Of a stretch of 64,000 nucleotides of DNA, positions 51,659 to 60,652 are shown in pieces. The notes beneath the pieces are model-generated. The model searched no databases, was not told the DNA's origin, and saw only the letters and a list, made by a program, of their open reading frames with translations. Position numbers and translations under genes: made by a program. How positions within the stretch are numbered: the stretch's first letter is position 1; each line of letters opens with the position of its first letter. The stretch is from Nostoc sp. UCD121 (lineage in GTDB: Bacteria; Cyanobacteriota; Cyanobacteriia; Cyanobacteriales; Nostocaceae): positions 1 to 64,000 of the forward strand of contig NZ_JACKZS010000001.1 of assembly GCF_014222285.1 (NCBI RefSeq). Direction: 5' to 3'.

Positions 51659-54600
51659 ATGACTAACGAAGAACTGCTGCAAATTATTGAACAAGCTGTC
51701 AGAGACAATGTGACAGAATTAGACCTTTCTGGCAAAAGCTTAACAACGCTGCCAGAGGAAATTGGACAACTCACCAACCTGCAAATCCTCGACCTCAAAA
51801 GAAATCAACTGAGCAGTCTGCCACCGGAAATTGTCCAACTCACCAACCTGCAAACCCTCAACCTCAGCAGTAATCAACTGAGCAGTCTACCACCGGAAAT
51901 GGTCCAACTTACCAACATACAAACCATCCAACTCTGGGGTAATCAACTGAGCAGTTTGCCACCGGAATTTGGCCAACTCACCAACCTGCAAACCCTCCAA
52001 CTCTGGGATAATCAACTGAGCAGCCTGCCACCGGAAATTGTCCAACTCACCAACCTGCAAACCCTCGACCTCAGTAGTAATCAACTGAGCAGTCTACCAA
52101 CGGAAATTGTCCAACTCACCAACCTGCAAACCCTCGACCTCAGCAGTAATCAACTGAGCAGTCTGCCACCGAAATTTGGCCAACTCACCAACCTGCAAAC
52201 CCTCCAACTCTGGGATAATCAACTGAGCAGTCTGCCACCAGAATTTGGCCAACTCACCAACCTGCAAACCCTCGACCTCAACAATAATCAACTGAGTAGT
52301 CTGCCACCGGAATTTGTCCAACTCACCAACCTGCAAACCCTCGACCTCAGCAGTAATCAACTGAGTAGTCTGCCAAGGGAATTTTGCGAACTCACCAACC
52401 TGCAAACCCTCGACCTCAACAATAATCAACTGAGCAGTCTGCCACAGGAAATTAGGAAATTGTCAAACCTGAAAAAGTTGGATCTTCGTAGAAATCCAGT
52501 CCCCATTCCACCTGAGATTTTGGGGCCGAAGGCTTACTACAAAGATCCGGGTGATGTGAATGAAATTCTCGATTTCTATTTCCGGGTGCAAGACCCAGCC
52601 GAAACAGAACCCTTTTACGAAGCAAAATTCTTAATTATTGGCGAAGGAGGAGCCGGGAAAACCTCTTTAGCTAAGAAAATTGCAGATGAAACCTACGAAC
52701 TCCAGCCAGATGAGGAATCAACGGAAGGCATTGACGTGATCCAGTGGCATTTCACACAGCCCAATGGCAAAGATTTTCGTGTCAATATCTGGGATTTTGG
52801 CGGTCAGGAAATCTACCATCAAACCCATCAGTTTTTCCTTAGCAAGCGTTCTCTATACGCCTTAGTTGCCGACACTCGCAAAGAAAACACCGATTTTTAC
52901 TGGTGGCTGAAGGTTGTCGAACTCTTAAGCGACAAAAGCCCAGTTATCATCATCAAAAACGAAAAACAAGACCGTCAGTGCGAAGTCGATGGGGGCCAGT
53001 TACGAGGAGAATTTGACAACCTGAAGGAAATTCTGGCAACCAATTTAGATACTAATCGCGGTTTGGCAGAGATTAAAAAGACTATTCAACTTTACATCAG
53101 CAATCTTGACCATGTTGGTACACCTCTACCAAAACTCTGGGTAAGAGTCAGAGCCGCCCTAGAGAACAATTCCCGAAATTACATCAGCGTTGAAGAATAC
53201 TTTACCCTTTGCCGAATCAATAATTTAAATGACCGTAAAGATATGCTGCGTTTGAGTAGCTATCTGCACGATCTCGGCGTTTGTCTCCACTTTCAAGACG
53301 ATTCTACACTCAAACACTACGTTATCCTCAAACCGGAATGGGCGACAACAGCCGTTTACAAAGTTTTGGATAACCAAACTGTGAACCAAAATCTAGGTTG
53401 TTTTACCAAAGACGACCTCAAAAATATTTGGAAAAGCGGCGAATATGCAGATATGCGAGATCAACTCCTGCAATTAATGATGCAGTTCAAGCTTTGCTAC
53501 GAAATTCCCAGTCGCCCTAACATTTATATTGCACCGCAATTGCTATCTATTGAAAAAGCTGATTATACCTGGAGCGATCGCCACAACCTTATCCTGCGCT
53601 ACACCTATACATTCATGCCCAAAGGCATCCTCACCCGCTTTATTGTCGAGACGCACCCTTGGATTGAAGAGCAAAAACTCGTTTGGAAAAACGGTGTTGT
53701 TCTCAACAAAGACCAAACTCGTGCTGAAGTCATTGAAAACTACAATCAACGGGAAATTAAAATCCGTGTAGCCGGAAACCGCAAAAAAGAATTGATGGCT
53801 GTCATCACCCATGAACTCGAAAAAATCCATAACTCTTACGAACGTTTGCAATATCAAACCCTAGTTCCTTGTAACTGTGAAACTTGTAAAAATCTGCCCA
53901 CACCTTATTCCTATTCTTTAGACAAACTCAATAAGCGTTTGAACGATCACCGTTACCAAATTGAGTGCGAAAACAGCTATGAAATGGTAGATGTCCGTAG
54001 GTTAATTGATGATGTCATGTTTCAAGGCATTAAAGCAGATGCGGAATTTAATCCCCAAGTTGCACAGTTGCAAAGCGAACTGGAGCAAGAGAGAAATGAA
54101 TCGTTGACTATCAATAGTCAGGAAATTTTCATCTCTTATGCTTGGGGCGGAGAAAGTGAGCAATTTGTTAATCAGCTGGATGAGAATTTGCAGGCAAAAA
54201 GAATCAAAATTATCCGCGATAAACGCGATTTGGGCTACAAAGGACTGATTAAAGCCTTCATGGAACGGATTGGACGCGGGAAATGTGCGATCGCAGTTAT
54301 TAGTGACAAATATTTAAAGTCTCCCAATTGTATGTTTGAGCTAGTGCAAATTGCTAAAAATGGTAAATTTTATGATCGAATTTTCCCGATTGTGTTAGCA
54401 GATGCCCAAATTTATAAACCTGTTGCTAGACTTAAATATATTAAGCATTGGGAAGACGAAATTAAAGCATTAAATGAAGGTATGAGAGAAGTTGGTGCAG
54501 CTAATTTGCAGGGATTTCGTGAAGAAATTGACCAATATACAGAGATTCGCAACACGATCGCAGAACTAACCAACCTGCTAAAAGATATGAACACCCTCAC

Positions 54601-54670
54601 CCCTGATATTCACAGCAAATCAGACTTTGAGGAATTGCTGAATGCGATCGCACAGCGTTTAGATGAGTAA
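51659..54670 (+). CDS. Roco protein: LRR-Roc-COR-TIR
   Basis: 1003 residues. Twelve leucine-rich repeats (about 18-280), ten of them a 23-residue unit of the LQTLDLSSNQLSSLPPEIVQ kind. The Roc GTPase follows: Walker A GEGGAGKTS (328-336), switch II WDFGGQEIYHQT, and an NEKQD-type base motif. COR spans ~500-790, with a CNCETCKNLP cluster. A TIR domain (about 820-940) starts QEIFISYAWGGESEQFVNQL and has Glu in SPNCMFELVQI, the place of the catalytic Glu of TIR NADases. It ends with a helical tail. Roco proteins are GTP-regulated dimers; with a TIR effector and LRR sensor an immune or cell-death role is likely. Not shown. Confidence 0.9.
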   Translation: MTNEELLQIIEQAVRDNVTELDLSGKSLTTLPEEIGQLTNLQILDLKRNQLSSLPPEIVQLTNLQTLNLSSNQLSSLPPEMVQLTNIQTIQLWGNQLSSLPPEFGQLTNLQTLQLWDNQLSSLPPEIVQLTNLQTLDLSSNQLSSLPTEIVQLTNLQTLDLSSNQLSSLPPKFGQLTNLQTLQLWDNQLSSLPPEFGQLTNLQTLDLNNNQLSSLPPEFVQLTNLQTLDLSSNQLSSLPREFCELTNLQTLDLNNNQLSSLPQEIRKLSNLKKLDLRRNPVPIPPEILGPKAYYKDPGDVNEILDFYFRVQDPAETEPFYEAKFLIIGEGGAGKTSLAKKIADETYELQPDEESTEGIDVIQWHFTQPNGKDFRVNIWDFGGQEIYHQTHQFFLSKRSLYALVADTRKENTDFYWWLKVVELLSDKSPVIIIKNEKQDRQCEVDGGQLRGEFDNLKEILATNLDTNRGLAEIKKTIQLYISNLDHVGTPLPKLWVRVRAALENNSRNYISVEEYFTLCRINNLNDRKDMLRLSSYLHDLGVCLHFQDDSTLKHYVILKPEWATTAVYKVLDNQTVNQNLGCFTKDDLKNIWKSGEYADMRDQLLQLMMQFKLCYEIPSRPNIYIAPQLLSIEKADYTWSDRHNLILRYTYTFMPKGILTRFIVETHPWIEEQKLVWKNGVVLNKDQTRAEVIENYNQREIKIRVAGNRKKELMAVITHELEKIHNSYERLQYQTLVPCNCETCKNLPTPYSYSLDKLNKRLNDHRYQIECENSYEMVDVRRLIDDVMFQGIKADAEFNPQVAQLQSELEQERNESLTINSQEIFISYAWGGESEQFVNQLDENLQAKRIKIIRDKRDLGYKGLIKAFMERIGRGKCAIAVISDKYLKSPNCMFELVQIAKNGKFYDRIFPIVLADAQIYKPVARLKYIKHWEDEIKALNEGMREVGAANLQGFREEIDQYTEIRNTIAELTNLLKDMNTLTPDIHSKSDFEELLNAIAQRLDE

Positions 54671-54790
54671 AAATAACCTATTGCTTGGGTTTAGAGATTA
54701 AGCAATGTCTCCGACTGGCTAGACCTACGCCCTTTTGACTCGATAATTTTTGTTCTGAAATACAACCTTTAAGTTCAGAAGCAGAATGAT

Positions 54791-54929
54791 GAGGGTTAAA
54801 GGTGCAACTTTGAGGGTTAAAGGCGCAACTTCGAGGATAAAAGGTGCAACTTTGAGGATAAAAGGCTCAACTTCGAGGGTTAAAGGTGCAACTTCGAGGA
54901 TAAAAGGTGCAACTTTGAGAGTTAAAGGT
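54791..54929 (+). repeat. Six 21-bp tandem repeats (GAGGGTTAAAGGTGCAACTT type)
   Basis: Units of 21 bp from 54791, alternating GAGGGTTAAAGGTGCAACTT and GAGGATAAAAGGTGCAACTT (each plus one base), six complete and one partial. A frame from 54786 reads RVKGATL heptads but has no known homologue; the downstream part contains HIP1. The 54671-55032 gap holds no other feature. Confidence 0.85.
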
Positions 54930-55032
54930 CAAGCGATCGCCCTTTTAACTCGACAACTCGTGTTCAAAGGTGCAATATTTGAGTTCAGAAGTTAAACAGT
55001 GAAGGTTGAAAGTAAATCTTTGGCTCTTTAAT

Positions 55033-55473
55033 TCACTTTGGAGTTTCCACTGTCCAATCCTGTGTCATCAAGTTTGGAACTTTGCTAAAGTCGCTAGTGT
55101 TGCGAGTCAATAATACTAAGCTTCGTGAAAGTGCGATCGAAGCTATTCTTAAATCCATCGTGGCTATGCGAACCCTTTGCGCTCGTAACCCTTCAAATAT
55201 CGTTACTGCTCCAGCATCGAATGGTAAAATTGGTGCTGCCGAAAACCCCTGAATGATTTCCATTAGCAGAGTATATCCCCGAACTACATCACGAAGTGTT
55301 TGGGAACGAGTAATAAAGGTATGAGCGCCAATTACTTGCTCATGGAAACTAACAATAGAAAAAGCAAAATCTGTAGCTTGATGCTGGGCAATATGAGCAG
55401 CTAATGTTAAAAACTCTGTTCCTGAGCATCTTTGAAGAAAACTGATATGGTCAGTGTCCAGTAGATATCTCAC
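55033..55473 (-). CDS. vapC: PIN-domain (VapC-like) toxin
   Basis: 146 residues, GTG start overlapping the antitoxin stop (GTGA). The PIN ribonuclease fold shows acidic residues at RYLLDTDHISFLQR (Asp6, Asp8), FHEQVIG (Glu), and ATMDLRIASIAL with LTRNTSDFSKVPNL near the end. VapC toxins cleave tRNA or rRNA. Coupled to the upstream small gene. Confidence 0.85.
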   Translation of the reverse strand: MRYLLDTDHISFLQRCSGTEFLTLAAHIAQHQATDFAFSIVSFHEQVIGAHTFITRSQTLRDVVRGYTLLMEIIQGFSAAPILPFDAGAVTIFEGLRAQRVRIATMDLRIASIALSRSLVLLTRNTSDFSKVPNLMTQDWTVETPK

Positions 55474-55688
55474 AGTTGTTCGCCAGTCTCTTCTGTAAAT
55501 ATGTCAGCGTGGCGTAATGACCGACCATACTCTAAAGCTTCCAAAAATGCTGGTTCATCAGAGATTGAGCCAATAACCTTTTCCAGCCAATTACTATAGG
55601 TAGGCGCATCAATGACTCGATGTTTGATATCTGCAACTGTTTGTTCAAGAGTCGCTAAACGTTGTTCAAGATTTGCTTCATCTAACAT
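55470..55688 (-). CDS. Antitoxin partner of the PIN toxin
   Basis: 72 residues from ATG 55688 (MLDEANLEQRLATLEQTV). A longer frame to 55766 lacks a good start. The first 25 residues are a coiled coil; the rest (WLEKVIGSISDEPAFLEALE) is helical with the FxEALEYGR motif seen in cyanobacterial VapB-like antitoxins. It lacks a clear DNA-binding fold. Upstream of, and overlapping by 3-4 bases, the toxin gene. Confidence 0.75.
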   Translation of the reverse strand: MLDEANLEQRLATLEQTVADIKHRVIDAPTYSNWLEKVIGSISDEPAFLEALEYGRSLRHADIFTEETGEQL

Positions 55689-55762
55689 AATTTTCTTTGA
55701 GACTTTAGTTTTAATGGTAATACTTATCCGCGCCTGGACAACGCGGATGAGCATCTTGTCTA

Positions 55763-57481
55763 TCACAATAAACTAAGGTTAGGTGTAGCTGTAGTTTTAG
55801 CCTGGTAAGCCTTTTTGACACCAACCCAGTTACTAGCAATTGGCATTCGCCAACCGGTTCCAAAGGCGCGATCGGTGATTTTCAATCCCGGCGGTGCTTG
55901 TCGCCGTTTAAATTCAGCCCGCGCCACCATTTGGATTACTCTATCTACAATCACCGCATCGTGACCGGCTGCAACAATTTGCACTGCTGATTGGTGGTTG
56001 TGAACCAGGCGTTGCAAAATATCGTCCAAAATTTCGTAAGGCGGTAGAGAGTCTTGATCCACTTGGCCTGGTTTGAGTTCGGCGCTGGGTGCTTTAGTCA
56101 AGACGTTTTGCGGGATGATTTCGCGATCGCGATTTAACCAATGGCAAAGTGAATACACACGGGTTTTAGGAACATCTGCAATCACAGCTAACCCGCCATT
56201 CATATCGCCGTAAAGAGTACAGTAACCCACAGCCATTTCTGACTTGTTACCTGTAGATAAAAGCAGATAGCCAAATTTATTAGCGATCGCCATTAATAAA
56301 TTACCCCGAATTCGGGACTGTATATTCTCCTCAGCCAGCCCAAACTCCGTACCCGCAAACAAATCACCTAAAGTTTGATCGAAGCCTTGCATTAACTCAC
56401 CAATTGGTAAAAGATTAGTCTTAATCCCCAAATTTTCGGCTAATGCCAAAGCATCACTAATGGAATGCTCGGAACTGTAAGGGGAAGGCATGAGAACACC
56501 GAGGACATTTTCTTTACCAAGTGCAGCAGTTGCGATCGCAGCTACTATTGCCGAGTCAATTCCGCCACTTAAACCCAACACTACTTTAGAAAAGCGACAC
56601 TTACGAGCATAATCTCGCACTCCTAAAACCAAAGCTTGCCAAATTTCTTCATCTTCTGATTCATAGACAGGTGCTACAGAACCCAATAGTAAATCGCTTT
56701 GTACCTCATCAAATTCAATTACCATTAAATCGGTGTCAAAGCCACGGGCGCGAGACATAATTTCACCTTGACGATTTAAGGCAAAACTACACCCATCAAA
56801 AATTAGATCGTCATTTCCACCAACTTGATTAGCATAAATAATCGGTTGTTGAAAACGCACTGCACTATGACTGAGCATTGTTTCTCGAAACTGTTGCTTG
56901 CCGACAGTGTAGGGCGAAGCAGACAAATTGACAATCAAATCTACACCCAGAATTGCTAAGTCAGCAATTGGATTTACTGCGTAACTCCGTTTGCCCCAAA
57001 ATTCCTCATCGTTCCATAAATCTTCGCAAATAGTTACGCCAATATCGATATTATCTAAAGTAAAATAATTAGCTTGCAAACCTGGTTCAAAATAGCGACG
57101 TTCATCAAATACATCATAAGTAGGCAAAAGTCGCTTGTGAAAAACTTGCTGTACTTTGCCATTCTCTAACAAAGCCATGCTGTTAAATAAGGTTTTACCG
57201 CCACTAATATATGCATTGGGGTTCGGTTCAACAGTTCCTACCAACACAGCTAAATTTGGTGGTAAATCTTGAGCCAAGTTTTGTAGAGTGATGCCCATCG
57301 CTTCCACAAAACTAGGATTTAGTAATAAATCTCGTGGTGGATAGCCACATAAAGAAAGTTCTGGTGTCAACAACAAACGCGCACCGCTAGATGCTGCGCG
57401 TTGTGCCGCCTCCAGGATTTTTTGGGCATTTAAAAGCAAATCACCAATAGTAGGATTAATTTGAGCGATCGCAATTTTCAT
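55763..57481 (-). CDS. nadE: Glutamine-dependent NAD+ synthetase
   Basis: 572 residues. NadE amidates nicotinate adenine dinucleotide to NAD+. The N-terminal glutaminase (nitrilase fold, 1-260) has ARLLLTPELSLCGYPP (Glu), HKRLLPTYDVFDERRYF (Lys) and GVTICEDLW (Cys). The synthetase part has the PP-loop VVLGLSGGIDSAIVAAIA (about 300) and STGNKSEMAVGYCTLYGDM. Its upstream gap carries a MITE; pncB, nadD and nrtR lie beyond it on the same strand. The group may be transcribed together. Confidence 0.96.
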   Translation of the reverse strand: MKIAIAQINPTIGDLLLNAQKILEAAQRAASSGARLLLTPELSLCGYPPRDLLLNPSFVEAMGITLQNLAQDLPPNLAVLVGTVEPNPNAYISGGKTLFNSMALLENGKVQQVFHKRLLPTYDVFDERRYFEPGLQANYFTLDNIDIGVTICEDLWNDEEFWGKRSYAVNPIADLAILGVDLIVNLSASPYTVGKQQFRETMLSHSAVRFQQPIIYANQVGGNDDLIFDGCSFALNRQGEIMSRARGFDTDLMVIEFDEVQSDLLLGSVAPVYESEDEEIWQALVLGVRDYARKCRFSKVVLGLSGGIDSAIVAAIATAALGKENVLGVLMPSPYSSEHSISDALALAENLGIKTNLLPIGELMQGFDQTLGDLFAGTEFGLAEENIQSRIRGNLLMAIANKFGYLLLSTGNKSEMAVGYCTLYGDMNGGLAVIADVPKTRVYSLCHWLNRDREIIPQNVLTKAPSAELKPGQVDQDSLPPYEILDDILQRLVHNHQSAVQIVAAGHDAVIVDRVIQMVARAEFKRRQAPPGLKITDRAFGTGWRMPIASNWVGVKKAYQAKTTATPNLSLL

Positions 57482-57895
57482 ATTATTTGTTATTAGTCAT
57501 TGGTCATTTGTCAAGAGTCAAAATAAGTTACTCAGGACTTTGGATGCAAAGTAAGGTGAGTTTGACAAGTCTTATTTGACCTCTCCCCCAGCCCCTCTCC
57601 GACACGAAGCTACGGTGTACACACAAGTTACACAAGTTACACAAGTTGTCGATACTACCAGCTCTCGAATTACCCCACCCTAACCCTTCCCTTTCCAAGG
57701 GGAGGGAACTAGATTTTCTTGTTTCCCCCCTTGGAAAGGGGGGATTAAGGGGGGTAATTAGACTTGTGTATACACCGTAGCCGACGCAAAGAGACGAGCA
57801 AAAAGCTGAATTAATTTTTCGTTGCTCCTCCCTTTCCGTTTCGGAAAGGGAGGCTGGGAGGGAGAGGTTCATCGAACTTACGTTCAAGTGATTGG
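57482..57895. other. nadE-nrtR intergenic region with repeats
   Basis: Contains the MITE-like element at 57609-57781. TTACACAAG-type 9-bp units occur at 57628-57649, and CCTCCCTTTCC/GGAAAGGGAGG forms a hairpin at about 57827-57853. An ORF of 119 codons spanning it is read through repeats and is rejected. Confidence 0.6.
57609..57781. mobile_element. MITE-like element, family C (173 bp)
   Basis: Terminal inverted repeats GCTACGGTGTACACACAAGT and ACTTGTGTATACACCGTAGC agree at 19 of 20 positions. Interior is C-rich then G-rich (CCCTAACCCTTCCCTTTCC; AAAGGGGGGATTAAGGGGGG), again a large hairpin. No transposase. Flanks are CGACACGAA and CGACGCAAA, so no target duplication is certain. Confidence 0.72.
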
Positions 57896-58642
57896 TTAAA
57901 TAAACACCAAGGGTTTATCTTTTAAGGGAGCAAAAGCTTCCGCGTCAAACTTATACAAACTAGCCGGACGACCAGCACCCCGTGATACCTTAATTCCGGT
58001 ATCGCATAAAAAACCTAACTTGAGTAGACGCGCCCGGAAATTAGAATAATCGGAAAAGTTATCACCTAAAACTGTGGCGTATAACTGATATAAATCATTC
58101 AAGGTGAACATTTCTGGCAAGACTTCAAAAGCAACTGGGCTATACTCTAATTTATTTCGCAATCGCCTGTGTCCATAAGCCAAAATTTCATTATGGTCAA
58201 AAGCTAATTGCGGCACTTGTTTTACTGGATACCAAGCTATGCCAGTCATGCGATCGGCAATCAATTCGGCTTCTTCAAATCGCACTAGGGCAAAGTAACT
58301 AACTGATAGATAACGCACACCATAACTATCAGTTGCTTCCCGTGGATCGCGATTCGGCCCGCCAAATGTATAGAGTTGTTCTAAATAGAGATTGTTGACC
58401 TTAATTTTCTCCGCCATAATGCGATAGGCGGCATCTTCTAAAGACTCTCCGGGACGCACTAAAGTACCGGGAAGACTCCAATGATTTAGAAATGGTTCTT
58501 GCTGTCGCATTACTAGTAGAACTAACAGCCGATTTTGTACAGTATCTACAGAAAAAATTACATTATCAACACCAACCTTGAAATCGGCCAAAGGTTGTTG
58601 GTTTAACGGAGTTGGTATCTTTTTTTGTGAACGTCCTGGCAT
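57896..58642 (-). CDS. nrtR: NrtR, Nudix-related regulator of NAD metabolism
   Basis: 248 residues. A Nudix-like domain (20-150) and a C-terminal winged helix (about 170-240: FTLNDLYQLYATVLGDNF, SNFRARLLKLGFLC, GRPASLYKFD). The Nudix box reads GTLVRPGESLEDAAYRIMAE; the catalytic REUxEE glutamates are partly lost (RIMAEKI), as in NrtR repressors that bind ADP-ribose but do not cut it. It overlaps nadD by 40 bp, and a fitting palindrome lies upstream of pncB at 60653. It likely represses this operon. Confidence 0.9.
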   Translation of the reverse strand: MPGRSQKKIPTPLNQQPLADFKVGVDNVIFSVDTVQNRLLVLLVMRQQEPFLNHWSLPGTLVRPGESLEDAAYRIMAEKIKVNNLYLEQLYTFGGPNRDPREATDSYGVRYLSVSYFALVRFEEAELIADRMTGIAWYPVKQVPQLAFDHNEILAYGHRRLRNKLEYSPVAFEVLPEMFTLNDLYQLYATVLGDNFSDYSNFRARLLKLGFLCDTGIKVSRGAGRPASLYKFDAEAFAPLKDKPLVFI

Positions 58643-59205
58643 TCGTACAAATGCTCTCGATTAATATAGGCAACTACAGGGGCTGTGAGGGCTTGAGAAT
58701 CTCCATGTTCGCGGTACGCTGTTGAGGAAACATCTAGACCGATCAGACTAGCGATCGCAATTTTCCCTCCCAGCTTTTGTACTACCTCTGAACTAGACTC
58801 ATCTATTACATATCCGGGTCGCGGTACAATAAGCAGTTGCACTTGCTGTAACAAATCTTCAATGCGATACCAACGTGGTAGCTGACTCAGTAAATCTGAA
58901 CCAATAATCAACGTCAATTCAGCGTCTTCACCCCAAGTAAGCTTGGCTTTTTCTACTGTTTCCAGCGTTCTGAAGCTACTTAATTCTTGTTCCAAAGCAA
59001 TATTATGCCTTGGCGCGTCTATATCCGCAATCAACAGTCGCAACATTGCCGCCCGATGTTCTAAGGGTGTTTGATGAGACTTAAAAGGATTATCCGCCGC
59101 CCAAACCGCTACCCAATCATAACGCTCAGACAACCAACTCAGAATTTTTTGATGTCCCGCAGTTGGCGGATCGGCACTAGTACCAAACAAAGCAACTCTC
59201 ATCAT
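58603..59205 (-). CDS. nadD: Nicotinate-nucleotide adenylyltransferase
   Basis: 200 residues. NadD joins nicotinate mononucleotide and ATP to give NaAD. The nucleotidyltransferase motif is RVALFGTSADPPTAGHQKIL (here GTSADPPTAGH for GxFDPxHxGH), with FKSHQTPLEHRAAML and IIGSDLLSQLPRW. The C-terminal ISSTxxR motif reads DVSSTAYREH. Its stop lies inside nrtR in another frame (40-bp overlap), and pncB ends 2 bp upstream. Confidence 0.93.
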   Translation of the reverse strand: MMRVALFGTSADPPTAGHQKILSWLSERYDWVAVWAADNPFKSHQTPLEHRAAMLRLLIADIDAPRHNIALEQELSSFRTLETVEKAKLTWGEDAELTLIIGSDLLSQLPRWYRIEDLLQQVQLLIVPRPGYVIDESSSEVVQKLGGKIAIASLIGLDVSSTAYREHGDSQALTAPVVAYINREHLYECQDVHKKRYQLR

Positions 59206-59206
59206 C

Positions 59207-60622
59207 TTACTTTGCGTCCTTTGCGTCCTTGGCGGTTCGTTTCTTAGTTTCTTCAGTCAACACCCGTAACCCTTCAGAAATCTCCACTTCTACAGCCACC
59301 GGACGATCCAAAAGCCGTGTCTGTTGTGGCAAACTAGCAACTGAGGCGGCGGTACGTTGACGAATTATTGCCAAAGACTCTAACGGTTGCACCCGTTGAC
59401 CCTCCTGCACTACCAATTGCAACAAAGGTTCTTCATCCAGAAGACTTTCACCTAAGAGTCCCAACCTATCTGCTTTTACCTTACCTCCTGTATACGAGCG
59501 AAAAATCTGCTTGCGCCCTGGATAAGTAACTTTACCACTTGACTGCTTCATCACTGGGATGCCATCAATTTCTACAAGTTTATAGACTCCATTTACAGGC
59601 GAACCTGTAACTAGTCGCGTTCCCAGTCCGTAACCATCAATTTGCGCCCCAGCAGCTTTTAATCTGGCAATTTCCCACTCATCCAAGTCGCCACTGGCAA
59701 AAATTGGCACACCGGGAAGGAGCGATCGCACCTGTTTTGATAAGGTAACTAAATCTCCTGAGTCCAATCTCACTCCTGTCAATTGCATTTCCCCAGAATT
59801 TACCTTTTCGGCCAAGCGCTGGGCAGCAGCAACGGTATCGTAAGTATCAATCAACAAGGGCGCACCCGGAAAATATCGATGAAATGCACTAAAGGCTTGT
59901 TCTTCAGTGCCTTCTATTGCTGACAATGCCATCACCAGGGCGTGCGCCATCGTACCACTTGGCTGTTGTCCCAGTTGTAGCGCTGCTAACACATTGGAGG
60001 TGGAATCTAACCCACCCGCCAAAGCCGCCCGCGCCGCCCACAAAGACCCTTGCGGGCTAAATGCTCGTCTTGTGCCAAATTCTAAAAGTGTTGCTGATTC
60101 CCCCGCTATATCCCGCAACCTTGCTGCTTTTGTGGCAATTAAAGTTTGGTAATTAATCGTATTCAGCAGGTAAGTTTCTACTAGTTGCGCTTGCCAAAGT
60201 GGTGCTTCCACCCGTAACAATGGTTGATTGGCAAATACAGCCGTCCCTTCTGGTACTGCCCAAACATCACCAGTAAATTTTCCCTCGGCTAAAAGTGACC
60301 AAAAGCGATCGTTTGCATGAGCAAAAATTCCCGTTGCCTGTAATGCCGCAATTTGCGCGGAACTAAAGCGAATTTTGGCTAAATATTCTAATGCCTGCGT
60401 TAGCCCCATTGCAATTAAATAACCAAAACCCTCTGGCAATCGTCTGACTGACAACTCAAAGCTGGCCCGTCGTTGTTCTATACCTTCGCCTGTGTAACAA
60501 GCTGCCATCGTCAATTGATAAAGATCGGTCAGCAAGCTATAGTCATCAGCCGAGAGGTTTAGTTCCTGGTTCTGCTGGCTTTGCTGTTTATATACATAGT
60601 CCAAATCTGGCAAAGTTGTCAT
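59207..60622 (-). CDS. pncB: Nicotinate phosphoribosyltransferase
   Basis: 471 residues. PncB makes nicotinate mononucleotide from nicotinate, PRPP and ATP in the salvage pathway. Conserved blocks are LLTDLYQLTMAACY, LLEFGTRRAFSPQGSLWAAR (with His/Arg sites), ALVMALSAIEGTEEQAF, RLDSGDLVTLSKQVR, and IFASGDLDEW. First gene of pncB-nadD-nrtR(-nadE). The last ~12 residues KKRTAKDAKDAK are encoded by a repeat (TTTGCGTCCTTTGCGTCC family) that has captured the gene's 3' end; the native end was probably near VLTEET. Confidence 0.94.
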   Translation of the reverse strand: MTTLPDLDYVYKQQSQQNQELNLSADDYSLLTDLYQLTMAACYTGEGIEQRRASFELSVRRLPEGFGYLIAMGLTQALEYLAKIRFSSAQIAALQATGIFAHANDRFWSLLAEGKFTGDVWAVPEGTAVFANQPLLRVEAPLWQAQLVETYLLNTINYQTLIATKAARLRDIAGESATLLEFGTRRAFSPQGSLWAARAALAGGLDSTSNVLAALQLGQQPSGTMAHALVMALSAIEGTEEQAFSAFHRYFPGAPLLIDTYDTVAAAQRLAEKVNSGEMQLTGVRLDSGDLVTLSKQVRSLLPGVPIFASGDLDEWEIARLKAAGAQIDGYGLGTRLVTGSPVNGVYKLVEIDGIPVMKQSSGKVTYPGRKQIFRSYTGGKVKADRLGLLGESLLDEEPLLQLVVQEGQRVQPLESLAIIRQRTAASVASLPQQTRLLDRPVAVEVEISEGLRVLTEETKKRTAKDAKDAK

Positions 60623-60652
60623 GCAAGAGATTCCTTACAAGCTGCTTCTTTT

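Noticed and set aside
51887..52429. Minus-strand frames in the LRR region, and the repeats as a CRISPR-like array
   Set aside because: Antisense of LRR codons; 69-bp units without spacers encode the protein.
53529..53857. Frames overlapping the COR region of the long Roco gene
   Set aside because: Shadows in other frames of a continuous 1003-codon gene.
57528..57887. 119-codon minus frame between nadE and nrtR
   Set aside because: Composed of the family C element and neighbouring hairpins.
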